Shown piece by piece: positions 14,198-21,967 of a stretch of DNA of 40,298 nucleotides. Within the stretch, counting starts at the first letter, position 1. Each line of letters opens with the position of its first letter. The translations under genes and the position numbers were made by a program. Location: assembly GCA_964469165.1 (NCBI GenBank), contig CAYXXZ010000015.1, positions 1 through 40,298 on the forward strand. The letters are read 5' to 3'. The stretch comes from CAYXXZ01 sp964469165. GTDB lineage: Bacteria > Pseudomonadota > Gammaproteobacteria > Pseudomonadales > Porticoccaceae. The notes beneath the pieces are model-generated. The model saw only the letters and a list, made by a program, of their open reading frames with translations, was not told the origin of the DNA and made no database searches.

Positions 14198-15925
14198 GTG
14201 GGGCATGGGGATGACCATCCGGGTAGTGCGGTGGTGACTGGGACGGAGCGCGGCGAAAGCGTCGATTTGCTGATCGTCGGCAGTGGCGTGGGTGCGGTAG
14301 TTGCTGCGCTGATCGCGCGCGACCGCGGTCTGATGCCGCTCATCGTGGAAAAGAGTGACAAGGTGGGTGGCACGTCGGCGCTGTCGGGCGGTGTGCTGTG
14401 GATTCCCGCCAATCCGTTGATGGCGCGGGACGGCGTCGCCGACAGCCGCGAAAGGGCACGGCAATATCTGGATGCTGCGGTCTGGCATCGGGGCCCAGCA
14501 GCGAGTGCGCCGCGGCGCGATGCCTTTTTGCGTGCCGGCCCGGAAGCGGTCAGCTATCTGGAAAGCAAGGGCATGAAATTCCTGCGGCCGAAATTCTGGC
14601 CCGATTATCACAGTGATCTGCCGGGCGCGGAACAAACCAGCCGCAGCATCATGGCCGAGCTTTTCGACCTCAACGCGCTGGGTGAATGGAAACAGCATTT
14701 TGCGGCCATCGAGCGCGCGCCGCTGCGCTTTCATGTGGATGAAGCTTTTGGCATGAGCCTGATCAAGCGCACCTGGCGAGCACGCTTTCTGGCGGCACGT
14801 TTTGCCTTGCGGGTTGCCCTTCATAAATTGGCGGGCCGGGATGTGCGCGGCGCGGGAGCGGCATTGCAGGGACGGTTGCTGCGTATTGCGCTCGATAATG
14901 ATATTCCGATCTGGCGAAACACGGCCGTGGAAAGCTTTTTGACAGACGGTGGCAAGGTAACGGGGGTGCTGGCGTGCCATGAGGGCAAGGCCATTCGCAT
15001 CCTGTCGCGGCGCGGCGTGCTGCTCAACAGTGGCGGTTTTGCCCGCAATCCGCAAATGCGCGAGCACTACGGACGCAAGCCGGTTTACAGCCAGTTCAGT
15101 GCGGCGCCTGAAACCGACACGGGCGAGATGATCCGCGCTGCCATGTCTCTCGGTGCCGCTGTGGACTGTATGGACGAGGGCTTGTGGGGCCTATCCTCGC
15201 TGTCGGCGCAGGGTGAATTTCCGGGTGGTCGGCTGCCTGCCGGCAGCGGTTCGCCCGTGGGCCACCATTTCGACATCAGCCTGCCTCACTGCATTGTCGT
15301 CGACCAGCATGGCGAGCGCTTCGTCAACGAAGCGGCATCCTATATGGAGGTGGGGCAGAAGCTTTACGAGCGCCATACCAAAACCGGAAAAGGCATTCCC
15401 GCCTGGGCAATCATCGAGAGCCGCCACCGCGACCGCTACCCGTGGGGCATGACGCTGGGCAGAACACCCAAAGCGTGGCTGGAGAGCGGCTACATGAAAA
15501 AGGCGGCCAGCATCGATGAACTGGCGCGCGCCTGTGGCATCGATGAAAGCGGGCTGCGGCGTACGCTCGAGCGCTTCAATCGGTTTTGCGACACCGGCAT
15601 CGACGACGATTACAAGCGGGGTGGAAAGGCCTTCGACAACTGCCATGGCGATCCAGGGGTAAAACCGAATCCCAACCTGGGCGCAATCGAAAAACCGCCA
15701 TTCTATGCCGTCGCCATCTATCCCGGCGATGTCAGCACCTGGGGCGGACTGGTGTGCGACGAACATGCCAGGGTACTGGATACGTCGGGCCAGCCAATAG
15801 AGGGGCTCTATGCCACCGGCACTGCCACGGCGTCCGTATGCGGTCGCACCTACCCCGGTGCGGGCGCCTCGCTCGGGCCCGCGATGGTGTTTGGTTATAT
15901 CGCCGCACGACATGTTGTGGGGTAG
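14198..15925 (+). CDS. FAD-dependent 3-ketosteroid Delta1-dehydrogenase-like oxidoreductase
   Basis: A 575-aa flavoprotein of the FAD_binding_2 (fumarate reductase/KstD) family, predicted to remove hydrogens next to a ketone. The FAD dinucleotide loop is LLIVGSGVGAVVAAL (residues 24-38), followed by VEKSDKVGGTSALSGG. The C-terminal block contains GLYATGTATAS and RTYPGAGASLGPAMVFGY, where KstD enzymes carry an active-site Tyr and Gly. Length agrees with KstD (510-575 aa). The start is uncertain: GTG at 14198 has only a weak ribosome site, and GTG codons at 14231 and 14234 are alternatives just before the FAD domain. It diverges from the P450 gene across a shared regulatory spacer. The substrate could be a steroid or another cyclic ketone. 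Confidence 0.9.
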   Translation: MGHGDDHPGSAVVTGTERGESVDLLIVGSGVGAVVAALIARDRGLMPLIVEKSDKVGGTSALSGGVLWIPANPLMARDGVADSRERARQYLDAAVWHRGPAASAPRRDAFLRAGPEAVSYLESKGMKFLRPKFWPDYHSDLPGAEQTSRSIMAELFDLNALGEWKQHFAAIERAPLRFHVDEAFGMSLIKRTWRARFLAARFALRVALHKLAGRDVRGAGAALQGRLLRIALDNDIPIWRNTAVESFLTDGGKVTGVLACHEGKAIRILSRRGVLLNSGGFARNPQMREHYGRKPVYSQFSAAPETDTGEMIRAAMSLGAAVDCMDEGLWGLSSLSAQGEFPGGRLPAGSGSPVGHHFDISLPHCIVVDQHGERFVNEAASYMEVGQKLYERHTKTGKGIPAWAIIESRHRDRYPWGMTLGRTPKAWLESGYMKKAASIDELARACGIDESGLRRTLERFNRFCDTGIDDDYKRGGKAFDNCHGDPGVKPNPNLGAIEKPPFYAVAIYPGDVSTWGGLVCDEHARVLDTSGQPIEGLYATGTATASVCGRTYPGAGASLGPAMVFGYIAARHVVG

Positions 15926-15966
15926 CTTTATACGGTCGTCGGAAATTGGATCAGGGTTTGTCGTTC

Positions 15967-16050
15967 AGCTATAAGCTGTAAGCTCTAAGTTAGACTCTGG
16001 CAGAACTGCGTTCTTGCAATGCTCGTGCTTAAAGCTTACGGCTTATAGCT
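15967..16050. repeat. Inverted-repeat element, AGCTATAAGC family, copy 1
   Basis: Terminal arms of 23 nt (15967-15989 and 16028-16050) are complementary at 21 positions. The interior holds TTAGACTCTGGCAGAACT. Other members are at 21169-21273 and 33794-33863. All lie between genes and none encodes a protein. This one ends 24 bp before the shared promoter element of the epimerase gene. Confidence 0.75.
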
Positions 16051-16055
16051 CAGGC

Positions 16056-16084
16056 TTTGCCCACAAATGAATTGCTTGTATACA
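16056..16084 (+). promoter_or_regulatory. Putative promoter of the epimerase gene
   Basis: TTTGCC (16056-16061) and TATACA (16079-16084) are 17 bp apart. The -10 box lies inside the 32-bp element shared with the KstD-like gene. Confidence 0.45.
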
Positions 16085-16105
16085 GTAACCATGAATACTA
16101 ATATG
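16074..16105 (+). promoter_or_regulatory. Shared 32-bp promoter element, copy 2
   Basis: Begins GCTTGTATACAGTAACC and ends ACTAATATG; 27 of 32 positions equal 14145-14176. It lies 29 bp before the epimerase start codon. The element extends from the -10 region past the expected transcription start, so it may combine a promoter with a regulator site. Confidence 0.5.
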
Positions 16106-16134
16106 TCGATTCCACCGGAAAGGATAAGAATGCA

Positions 16135-17073
16135 ATGAAAGTGATTGTGTATGGCGGCAGTGGTTACATCGGTAAACATGCGGTTTTGCGCCTGGTGGCG
16201 GACGGCCACGAGGTGACTGCCTTTGCCCGCAGCGAGACGAGTGCGCGGGCGGTCGCGGCGCTGGGTGCCACGGCGGCGATTGGTGATCTCGATGATCTGG
16301 CAGCCACGATGGACGTGGTGAGGGCGCACGATGCCGTGGTCTGGGTCGCACAACTGATGCTGGAGGATGAGCGCCGCGTGGTGGGGGCGATGCTCGACGC
16401 GCTGGCGGATACGGGCAAAACCTTCATTTTCACCAGCGGCACCAGCCTGCTGTCGATCCCCACCAATGGTGATTGGATCGAGAATAATTATGCGGAGGAC
16501 GAGCCCTTCACCCCGCGCCGTCAGATCGCGCCGCGACTCGATATCGAGAACATGGTGCGCGACGCGGGCCAGCGCGGCGTTCGTGCCATGGTGGTGCGTC
16601 CGCCGCTGGTATGGGGCAATGGCGGCAGCAAGATCATCTCCGATTTCTATCATTCCGCCCGTGCAACGGGCGCGGTCTGTTACATCGGTCGCGGCCTGAA
16701 CGTGTATTCCAACGTACACGTCGACGACCTGGCGGCGCTTTACAGTCTCGCAATCGACAAGGGCGTTTCAGGCGCGCTCTACCACGCAGTCACCGGCGAA
16801 GTCAGCTATGGCGTGATGGCCGACACCATCGCCCGCCATCTCGGCGTTCCTGCGCGCAGCGTCACCATCGAGGAAGGGTGCGACATCTGGGACAAATTCA
16901 TGGCGGGCATCGTGCTCTGCTCCTGCAGCCGCCAGCGCTCGCCGCGGGCGCGCGAGGAATTGGGTTGGGCGCCGCGTGAAGATCGCCTCGACATTCTCGA
17001 CGATTGCCGCCATCCCGCCTATGGCGAAGAGACGTCGCGGCCGCTGCCGTCCTGGGTGAAGCCGGGCTCCTGA
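16135..17073 (+). CDS. Atypical NAD-dependent epimerase/dehydratase family protein
   Basis: A 312-aa extended-SDR (atypical type) protein with the nucleotide loop VIVYGGSGYIGKHAVL and the conserved VVRPPLVWGNGGS and YSNVHVDDLAALY segments. The usual catalytic Tyr-x-x-x-Lys is missing: the equivalent stretch reads PFTPRRQIAPRLDIE. Such proteins may use other residues or act as redox or ligand-binding proteins. AAGGA lies about 9 nt before the ATG. The promoter element it shares with the KstD-like gene suggests joint expression with the island. The C-terminus carries Cys-rich LCSCSRQR of unknown purpose. Substrate unknown. Confidence 0.88.
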   Translation: MKVIVYGGSGYIGKHAVLRLVADGHEVTAFARSETSARAVAALGATAAIGDLDDLAATMDVVRAHDAVVWVAQLMLEDERRVVGAMLDALADTGKTFIFTSGTSLLSIPTNGDWIENNYAEDEPFTPRRQIAPRLDIENMVRDAGQRGVRAMVVRPPLVWGNGGSKIISDFYHSARATGAVCYIGRGLNVYSNVHVDDLAALYSLAIDKGVSGALYHAVTGEVSYGVMADTIARHLGVPARSVTIEEGCDIWDKFMAGIVLCSCSRQRSPRAREELGWAPREDRLDILDDCRHPAYGEETSRPLPSWVKPGS

Positions 17074-17335
17074 CAGGTTCCCTCGCGATAGTGGCCGGCG
17101 ACCGATGGATCAGGCTTTTGCGCCGATCGCGGCAATATGGGCTACAGTTTATGGCGCGATGTTGCTATTGTCCTGCGAGGTGCTCGAATGAAGCGGAGCT
17201 GGGACGTCTGTCGAGACGAAATAACAACGGCGGGGCATCATCCGTAGCAAGACTGTGTTAGTGTCGATAAATCCCAGATAAGGCGCTTTCTGTAGTTCAG
17301 CCGTGTTCAATCATCATCAGACGAGGAAAGAAGGA

Positions 17336-18106
17336 ATGAAAAGACATCTGATATTGGCCACTGCCGCATTCGCTCTCGTGGCCTGTTCCGAATCGCCCGC
17401 ACCGGAAACCGTGCGCCCGGAAACGCAGGATCCTGCACCGGAAGTGGTCGAGGAGACCATCAATCAGGCGGTAATGGCGGAACCTGTGGAAATCCAGATC
17501 GACGCGCCCGCAGGCACTTACAAGGTGGATCCGAACCACGCCAGTTTGCACTTCAGCGTCAAGCATCTCGGTGTATCCAACTATGTCATGCGCTTTACCG
17601 ATTTCGACGTCACGGTCGAGCTGAATCCCGACGATCTGCAGGCATCGTCCGTGAACATGACCATCGATCCGGCCTCCATCCGCACGGATTTTCCGGGCGA
17701 CTACAAGGGCACTCATCCGGACTCCCCTTTCGACACCTGGGATCAGAATCTGGCCAAGGGTGGCGATTTCCTGAATGCGGATGAATATCCCAGCATCGCC
17801 TTCACATCGACCAGTGTCGAGCCCACTGACGAAGGAACGCTGCACGTTACCGGGGACCTGGAACTGCGCGGCGAGACTCAGCCGGTCACGCTGGAAGTCA
17901 GCGTCGTCGGATCGGCGCAGGCACACCCGATGCTCGGTGTCGGCCTGATCGGCTTTTCCGCGACGGGCGCTTTCGATCGCTCCGACTTCGGCCTGACGCA
18001 CCTGCTCGAGCCGGCACTGGTGAGCGACACCGTAACGCTGCATTTCGAAGGCGAATTTCTTCAGGAGCAGCAGGACGCCGCAGCGGAGCAGGACAGCGAA
18101 AGCTGA
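17336..18106 (+). CDS. YceI-family lipoprotein
   Basis: A 256-aa exported lipoprotein. The signal peptide is MKRHLILATAAFALVAC with Cys17 as the lipid-attachment residue, followed by a Pro/Glu-rich linker to about residue 60. The rest is a YceI lipocalin-like barrel: YKVDPNHASLHFSVKHLGVS, then FDVTVELNPDD, GDFLNADEYPSIAFTSTS, and GDLELRGETQPVTLEV. YceI proteins bind isoprenoid lipids such as ubiquinone in the periplasm. The start at 17336 follows GAGGA by 8 nt; the frame is open 33 nt upstream. The next gene fuses a cytochrome b561 to a second YceI domain, so both probably act on the same quinone-type ligand. Confidence 0.93.
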   Translation: MKRHLILATAAFALVACSESPAPETVRPETQDPAPEVVEETINQAVMAEPVEIQIDAPAGTYKVDPNHASLHFSVKHLGVSNYVMRFTDFDVTVELNPDDLQASSVNMTIDPASIRTDFPGDYKGTHPDSPFDTWDQNLAKGGDFLNADEYPSIAFTSTSVEPTDEGTLHVTGDLELRGETQPVTLEVSVVGSAQAHPMLGVGLIGFSATGAFDRSDFGLTHLLEPALVSDTVTLHFEGEFLQEQQDAAAEQDSES

Positions 18107-18140
18107 TCGATAGCGGTAGCGCCTGTGAACAGGGTGTGAC

Positions 18141-19415
18141 GTGGCGCAGCGCTACAACCGGGTTGCGATCGCGCTGCACTGGCTGATCGCGGCTGGGCTG
18201 CTTGCCAATCTCGGGCTGGGCCTGTGGATGAGCTGGGCGATCGACTCGCCCACCGCCCAGGCCCGTGCCGTCAGCGTCTTTCAAATTCACAAATCCCTGG
18301 GGCTCGCGGTGCTCGTGCTCAGCCTGCTGCGGCTGGCGTGGCGTTTGTTGCACCCGCAGCCGCTTTATCCGGCTGGCATGAAGCAGTGGGAAAAATTTCT
18401 CGCATCGGCGACTCACTGGCTGTTCTACGTGCTGATGATTGGTCTGCCGTTGAGCGGCTGGCTCTACGTGTCGGCCCAGTGGCGCGGCGATGGGCCGTTC
18501 ACCATTCCCACCCTGTGGTTCGGCCTGTTCGAAGTGCCGCACCTGTTTGGTCTCAATGACGCCGACAGAGCGCTGCGGGCACAGGCGGCGGCAACGGCGT
18601 TCAGTGTGCACGGCGCCATGGCGCTGGCACTGATCATTCTGTTGGTGTTGCATGTGGCGGCCGCTCTCAAGCACCATTTCATCGACCGCGACGGGGTGCT
18701 GGCGCGCATGCTGCCCTGGCTGGCGGCGGAGCAGGCGGTTGCCGCATCAGAGGAGCGGCGACCACAGCGCCACAATTATGTTGCGGCTTTTCTTGTTCTG
18801 CTGATTTCCGTGATCTTGATCGGTTATGCCGTCACGGCCCGGCTGGTGCAGCCCGAGGTTGCCGCGCCGGGAACTACCACAGGTCAACTGCAGGAACTGG
18901 TTGCAACAAGCGGTACCGCGTTGCCCGCCTGGCGGGTGGACGGCGCGGAGAGCCATATCCAGTTCGCCGGTGTACACGCGGGCCGGCCCTTCACGGGGCG
19001 CTTCGACGAGTGGCAAGCCGCGATCCATATCGATACCCGGGCGCCGAGCCGATCCTTTATCGCCGCGGCGGTGGCGACGGCTTCCGCCGCGGATGGCATA
19101 CCGATGCACGACCGCTCCCTGCCTCAGGCCGAATGGTTCGATGTCGCCCGTCACCCCCACGCCACCTATCGCAGCACCGCCATCGAGGCGCGCGGCGATG
19201 GCAGTTATGCGCTGAGCGGGATTCTCACCATCAAGGGAAATTCGCTGGAGCTGGCTCCGCTGACGCTCCGCATCAACGGTGACAGCCTGAGCATTTCCGG
19301 CACCCTCGCCATCGACCGCGCCGATGTGGCGATGGGCATGGAGTCAGACCCGAACGGCCAGCATGTCTCGCGCACGGTCGAAATCCAGGTGGAAATCATC
19401 GCTGTGGTGCCATAA
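18141..19415 (+). CDS. Cytochrome b561-YceI fusion protein
   Basis: A 424-aa inner-membrane protein. Residues 1-180 are a four-helix cytochrome b561: RYNRVAIALHWLIAAG with His13, FQIHKSLGLAVL with His50, ATHWLFYVLMIGLPLSGW, and FSVHGAMALALIILLVLHV with His157 and His171 as likely heme ligands. A fifth membrane helix (213-233) leads to a periplasmic YceI domain (264-424: WRVDGAESHIQFAGVHAGRP to the C-terminus). Cytochrome b561 passes electrons between quinol and acceptors, so fusion to a quinone-binding barrel fits electron or lipid handling at the membrane face. The GTG start follows AGGGTG. The gene is 34 nt after the YceI lipoprotein, likely in one operon. Confidence 0.93.
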   Translation: MAQRYNRVAIALHWLIAAGLLANLGLGLWMSWAIDSPTAQARAVSVFQIHKSLGLAVLVLSLLRLAWRLLHPQPLYPAGMKQWEKFLASATHWLFYVLMIGLPLSGWLYVSAQWRGDGPFTIPTLWFGLFEVPHLFGLNDADRALRAQAAATAFSVHGAMALALIILLVLHVAAALKHHFIDRDGVLARMLPWLAAEQAVAASEERRPQRHNYVAAFLVLLISVILIGYAVTARLVQPEVAAPGTTTGQLQELVATSGTALPAWRVDGAESHIQFAGVHAGRPFTGRFDEWQAAIHIDTRAPSRSFIAAAVATASAADGIPMHDRSLPQAEWFDVARHPHATYRSTAIEARGDGSYALSGILTIKGNSLELAPLTLRINGDSLSISGTLAIDRADVAMGMESDPNGQHVSRTVEIQVEIIAVVP

Positions 19416-19456
19416 GAGCCTGCTCATAATCTCTTGATCCAGCATTGTTTGCCGGG

Positions 19457-19584
19457 GTTTCACGTAAACGTCGAGGCAACCACGCGGCCAGTGCACTATC
19501 CCGGGACACGCCTCGGTAGGAGCCTGCCTGCAGGGCAGGCCCCCACAAGGCACCTGCATGAAACGTGCAACTTGAAACGTGCAG
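19457..19584. repeat. Composite intergenic repeats (GTTTCACGT and GTAGGAGCCTGCCTGC families)
   Basis: GTTTCACGT (19457-19465) and inverse ATGAAACGTGCAACTTGAAA copies (19557-19584) flank a single arm of the GTAGGAGCCTGCCTGCAGG repeat at 19516-19540. No coding sequence is visible in 19416-19682, which lies between convergent genes. Confidence 0.65.
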
Positions 19585-19682
19585 CTCAGAGACAGCAAAA
19601 GATTGTAAGCAAGCTCCAAGTCGGCGGAATCACCCTTGGTTCCGGCGTTTTCCGCAGATAGCGTGGTGAATTGACCAAGCTT

Positions 19683-21068
19683 TCATATATCCACCACCCG
19701 GCCCGGGTTGAGGATATTGTGGGGGTCGAGCAAGGCCTTGAGTTTCCTCATCACGTCGATTTCCGCGTCGCTGCGACTGGTGGCAAGCCAGGGCTTCTTG
19801 TCGATGCCGATGCCGTGCTCGGCGGATACGGAGCCGCCCAGGACTTGCAGGGGCGGATAAATGAGGTGGTCGGCCTTGTCCTTCATGATCTTGGGATCAT
19901 CCGCCTGGCGAGGTGACACGAAGAAATGCAGGTTGCCGTCGCCCATGTGTCCCATGCTGTAGAAAAGGCAGCGCGGCCACAGGCTGACCATCTCTTGGCG
20001 CAACTGCTCGATGTAGGCCTCCATGGCGCCAATGGGGAGACTGACGTCGTAGAGAAAGCAGGGCACCTCGCTGATCACCGCATCGAACGCTTCTCGTATC
20101 AGCCACAGGTTCTGACGCTGGCGGATGTTTGATGCGATCACGGCATCCTCACAGATGGCCTCCTCCACAAGGGTGCCGAGCCAGCTTTCGAGGCGCTCCC
20201 TGTCGACATCCGGGTCGCTGCCGTTGGTTTCCATCAGCACATACCAGTCGTGGGCGCGGCTCATGGGCGCTGTGTGCTTGCCGGGCGCGGTCTGGGTGCG
20301 GAAATAGCCGCCATCCATCAACTCGAAACGGGTGAGAGTTGCGCCAAGTGCGGCGCGGGCACTGTTGAGCAGCGCGATGGTGTGAGAAAAGGTACGACAG
20401 GCGAGCAGTGTGCTGTCGCTGCTCGCGGGCGCTGGATGCAGGCGCAACACGGCCTTGGTGACGATGCCCAGGGTGCCTTCGCTGCCGATGAAAAGCTGTT
20501 TCAGGTCGAAACCGGCGTTGTTTTTCTGCATCTGGTTGAGAGAGGACAGGCAGGTGCCGTCCGCCAGCACCACCTCCAGTCCGAGCACCTGCTCGCGCAT
20601 CATGCCGTAACGGATCACTTCCATGCCGCCGGCATTGGTGGCGATGTTGCCGCCGATGGTGCAGGAGCCGCGCGCGCCGATATCCAGGGCGAACAGCATG
20701 TCCCGCTGCGCGGCGTATTCCTGTATGAATTGCAAGGTGCAGCCGGCCTCGGCGGTCAGGGTTTTGCCGTCGCCATCGAAGGCGATGACCGCGTTCATGC
20801 GTTCCAGGGAAACGGCAATGTCTTGTTCTGTCGTGGTGTGTGCCCCGGTGAGGCCGGTCAGGCCGCCGTGGACGATGACCGGCTGCCGCGCGGCGTGGCA
20901 CAGGGCCATGATAGCGCTGAGCTGCGCGCTGCTGTGCGGCAGGACCAGTGCCTGTGCCTGTGGGCTCGAAGGGTCCCAGAAGCCATTGTTGCGCCGCCGC
21001 AGGGCATCCCCCCGCAGCACGTTGGCGGTACCTGCAATGGCTTCGATGCGAGAAAGTAGCTGTGACAT
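19683..21068 (-). CDS. FAD-binding D-2-hydroxyacid dehydrogenase (GlcD/D2HGDH-like)
   Basis: A 461-aa VAO/PCMH-type flavoprotein that oxidises a D-2-hydroxyacid such as D-lactate, glycolate or D-2-hydroxyglutarate. FAD-binding segments are HGGLTGLTGAHTT (67-79), IGARGSCTIGGNIATNAGG (130-148) and FIGSEGTLGIVTKA (193-206). The cap domain carries SMGHMGDGNLHFF and AEHGIGIDKK, His-rich motifs that bind metal and substrate carboxylate in D2HGDH. The C-terminus DPHNILNPGRV is typical. The ribosome site is weak (GGATAGACC before ATG). It is convergent with the cytochrome b561 fusion. Exact substrate unknown; similar proteins pass electrons to quinone or cytochrome. Confidence 0.93.
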   Translation of the reverse strand: MSQLLSRIEAIAGTANVLRGDALRRRNNGFWDPSSPQAQALVLPHSSAQLSAIMALCHAARQPVIVHGGLTGLTGAHTTTEQDIAVSLERMNAVIAFDGDGKTLTAEAGCTLQFIQEYAAQRDMLFALDIGARGSCTIGGNIATNAGGMEVIRYGMMREQVLGLEVVLADGTCLSSLNQMQKNNAGFDLKQLFIGSEGTLGIVTKAVLRLHPAPASSDSTLLACRTFSHTIALLNSARAALGATLTRFELMDGGYFRTQTAPGKHTAPMSRAHDWYVLMETNGSDPDVDRERLESWLGTLVEEAICEDAVIASNIRQRQNLWLIREAFDAVISEVPCFLYDVSLPIGAMEAYIEQLRQEMVSLWPRCLFYSMGHMGDGNLHFFVSPRQADDPKIMKDKADHLIYPPLQVLGGSVSAEHGIGIDKKPWLATSRSDAEIDVMRKLKALLDPHNILNPGRVVDI

Positions 21069-21168
21069 GGTCTATCCGATCGATCGCGGGGTTGTCCGAA
21101 TTGCGACTACAGTATCACGGGACGGATTTCGCCATAAGCGGTAAGCAAGCGATAGAAAAAAACCGTGG

Positions 21169-21273
21169 TTTGGCAGAACTCGGCTCGAAGCTTTCGGTAG
21201 GGCGCGGTAGGGCGAGCTGTAAGCTATAAGCTTTAAGTGGGAGCACTGGAAGAGCGGAGTTCTGCCAGAATTC
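21169..21273. repeat. Inverted-repeat element, AGCTATAAGC family, copy 2
   Basis: TTTGGCAGAACTCGGCTC (21169-21186) is nearly complementary to GAGCGGAGTTCTGCCAGAA (21253-21271). Between them lies AGCTGTAAGCTATAAGCTTT (from 21215). The same words occur in copies at 15967-16050 and 33794-33863, in different order. The remaining DNA to 21400 holds a GAAACGTGAAAC copy at 21302-21316 and no recognisable gene. Confidence 0.65.
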
Positions 21274-21301
21274 AACGTGGAGCCTGGAGTTTGTTCACAT
21301 C

Positions 21302-21316
21302 TTGAAACGTGAAACT
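21302..21316 (+). repeat. Single copy of the TTGAAACGTGAAACT repeat
   Basis: Matches the ends of the element at 7053-7192. It lies alone in the spacer before the initiator tRNA promoter. Confidence 0.55.
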
Positions 21317-21400
21317 CAGCGGGATGAATGCCAGCGCCGTGCAATTCGACCCGGCGCCGTCGATAATGGCAGGGAATTTTGCATGTTGCAGATAAAGCCC

Positions 21401-21429
21401 TTGACCATCGTGAATGCCCTTCCTATAAT
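21401..21429 (+). promoter_or_regulatory. Near-consensus sigma-70 promoter of the initiator tRNA
   Basis: TTGACC (21401-21406) and TATAAT (21424-21429) are separated by 17 bp; 11 of 12 box positions are consensus. Transcription would begin about 97 nt before the mature tRNA. Such strength fits a stable-RNA promoter. Confidence 0.88.
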
Positions 21430-21532
21430 TCACCACCCTTGCAGCAGCGCACCCTACCAAGGCCGTTGTTGCAGAGGAACCAGGTTTTGATTTTTCTCGT
21501 GTTTTAAAGGGTCAAATCAAAAATCGCTTTGA

Positions 21533-21609
<77 letters not shown>

Positions 21610-21868
21610 CATTGTGGGAATTGCTGGTAATAGGTGTCCGGTGCAGCCGGGTGCGGTTTTCATGGTCGACGATGGCCGCAGGATAAAACCCACTTTCACT
21701 GGCGATTTGGTAAAACCTGAAGAGTATCGACGAACGGAAAGTGCTGTTCAACGATACCCACCCGGATGGGGACTTTGATGAATGCCCGGAGTGTCGGGCC
21801 CGGAGCTGAGAATGTCCGGTGGTCTTGAGCCAGTTCAGCGATCAATTGCGCATTTTGGTGCGCTGCGT
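21610..21868 (+). other. Spacer after tRNA-fMet, no clear gene
   Basis: About 260 bp with no recognisable gene. A 38-codon frame at 21662-21778 has no ribosome site and no known similarity, and the frame antisense to the tRNA that ends in GAGFEPTTFGL is a well-known artefact. The stretch is probably transcribed leader between the tRNA and the terminators before rimP. Confidence 0.5.
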
Positions 21869-21895
21869 AAAAAGCCCCATCCAATGGGGCTTTTT
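21869..21895 (+). terminator. Intrinsic terminator 1 between tRNA-fMet and rimP
   Basis: Perfect 12-bp stem AAAAAGCCCCAT / ATGGGGCTTTTT with a 3-nt loop, ending in a T run. It can work in both directions but the only transcript entering is from the tRNA. Confidence 0.85.
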
Positions 21896-21926
21896 GTTAG
21901 GTGGTGAATTCTCACCAGTTGTAGAT

Positions 21927-21945
21927 GGGCCTTCGGCCCTTTTTT
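21927..21945 (+). terminator. Intrinsic terminator 2 in the rimP leader
   Basis: GGGCC, TTC loop, GGCCC and then six T residues. It follows the first hairpin by 31 nt and ends 22 nt before the rimP start codon. In E. coli the metY-rimP leader has termination sites through which NusA limits its own operon; the same may hold here. Confidence 0.8.
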
Positions 21946-21967
21946 CATTTTTGATGGTGTCTACTGC

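Noticed and set aside
1..17073. Integrated phage, plasmid or insertion sequence bringing in the catabolic island
   Set aside because: No transposase, integrase, phage gene or terminal attachment repeat is visible; only REP-type and small non-coding repeats were found.
21662..21778. Small 38-codon plus-strand frame after the initiator tRNA
   Set aside because: No ribosome site, no recognisable similarity, and it lies in a leader with terminators; not enough support for a gene.
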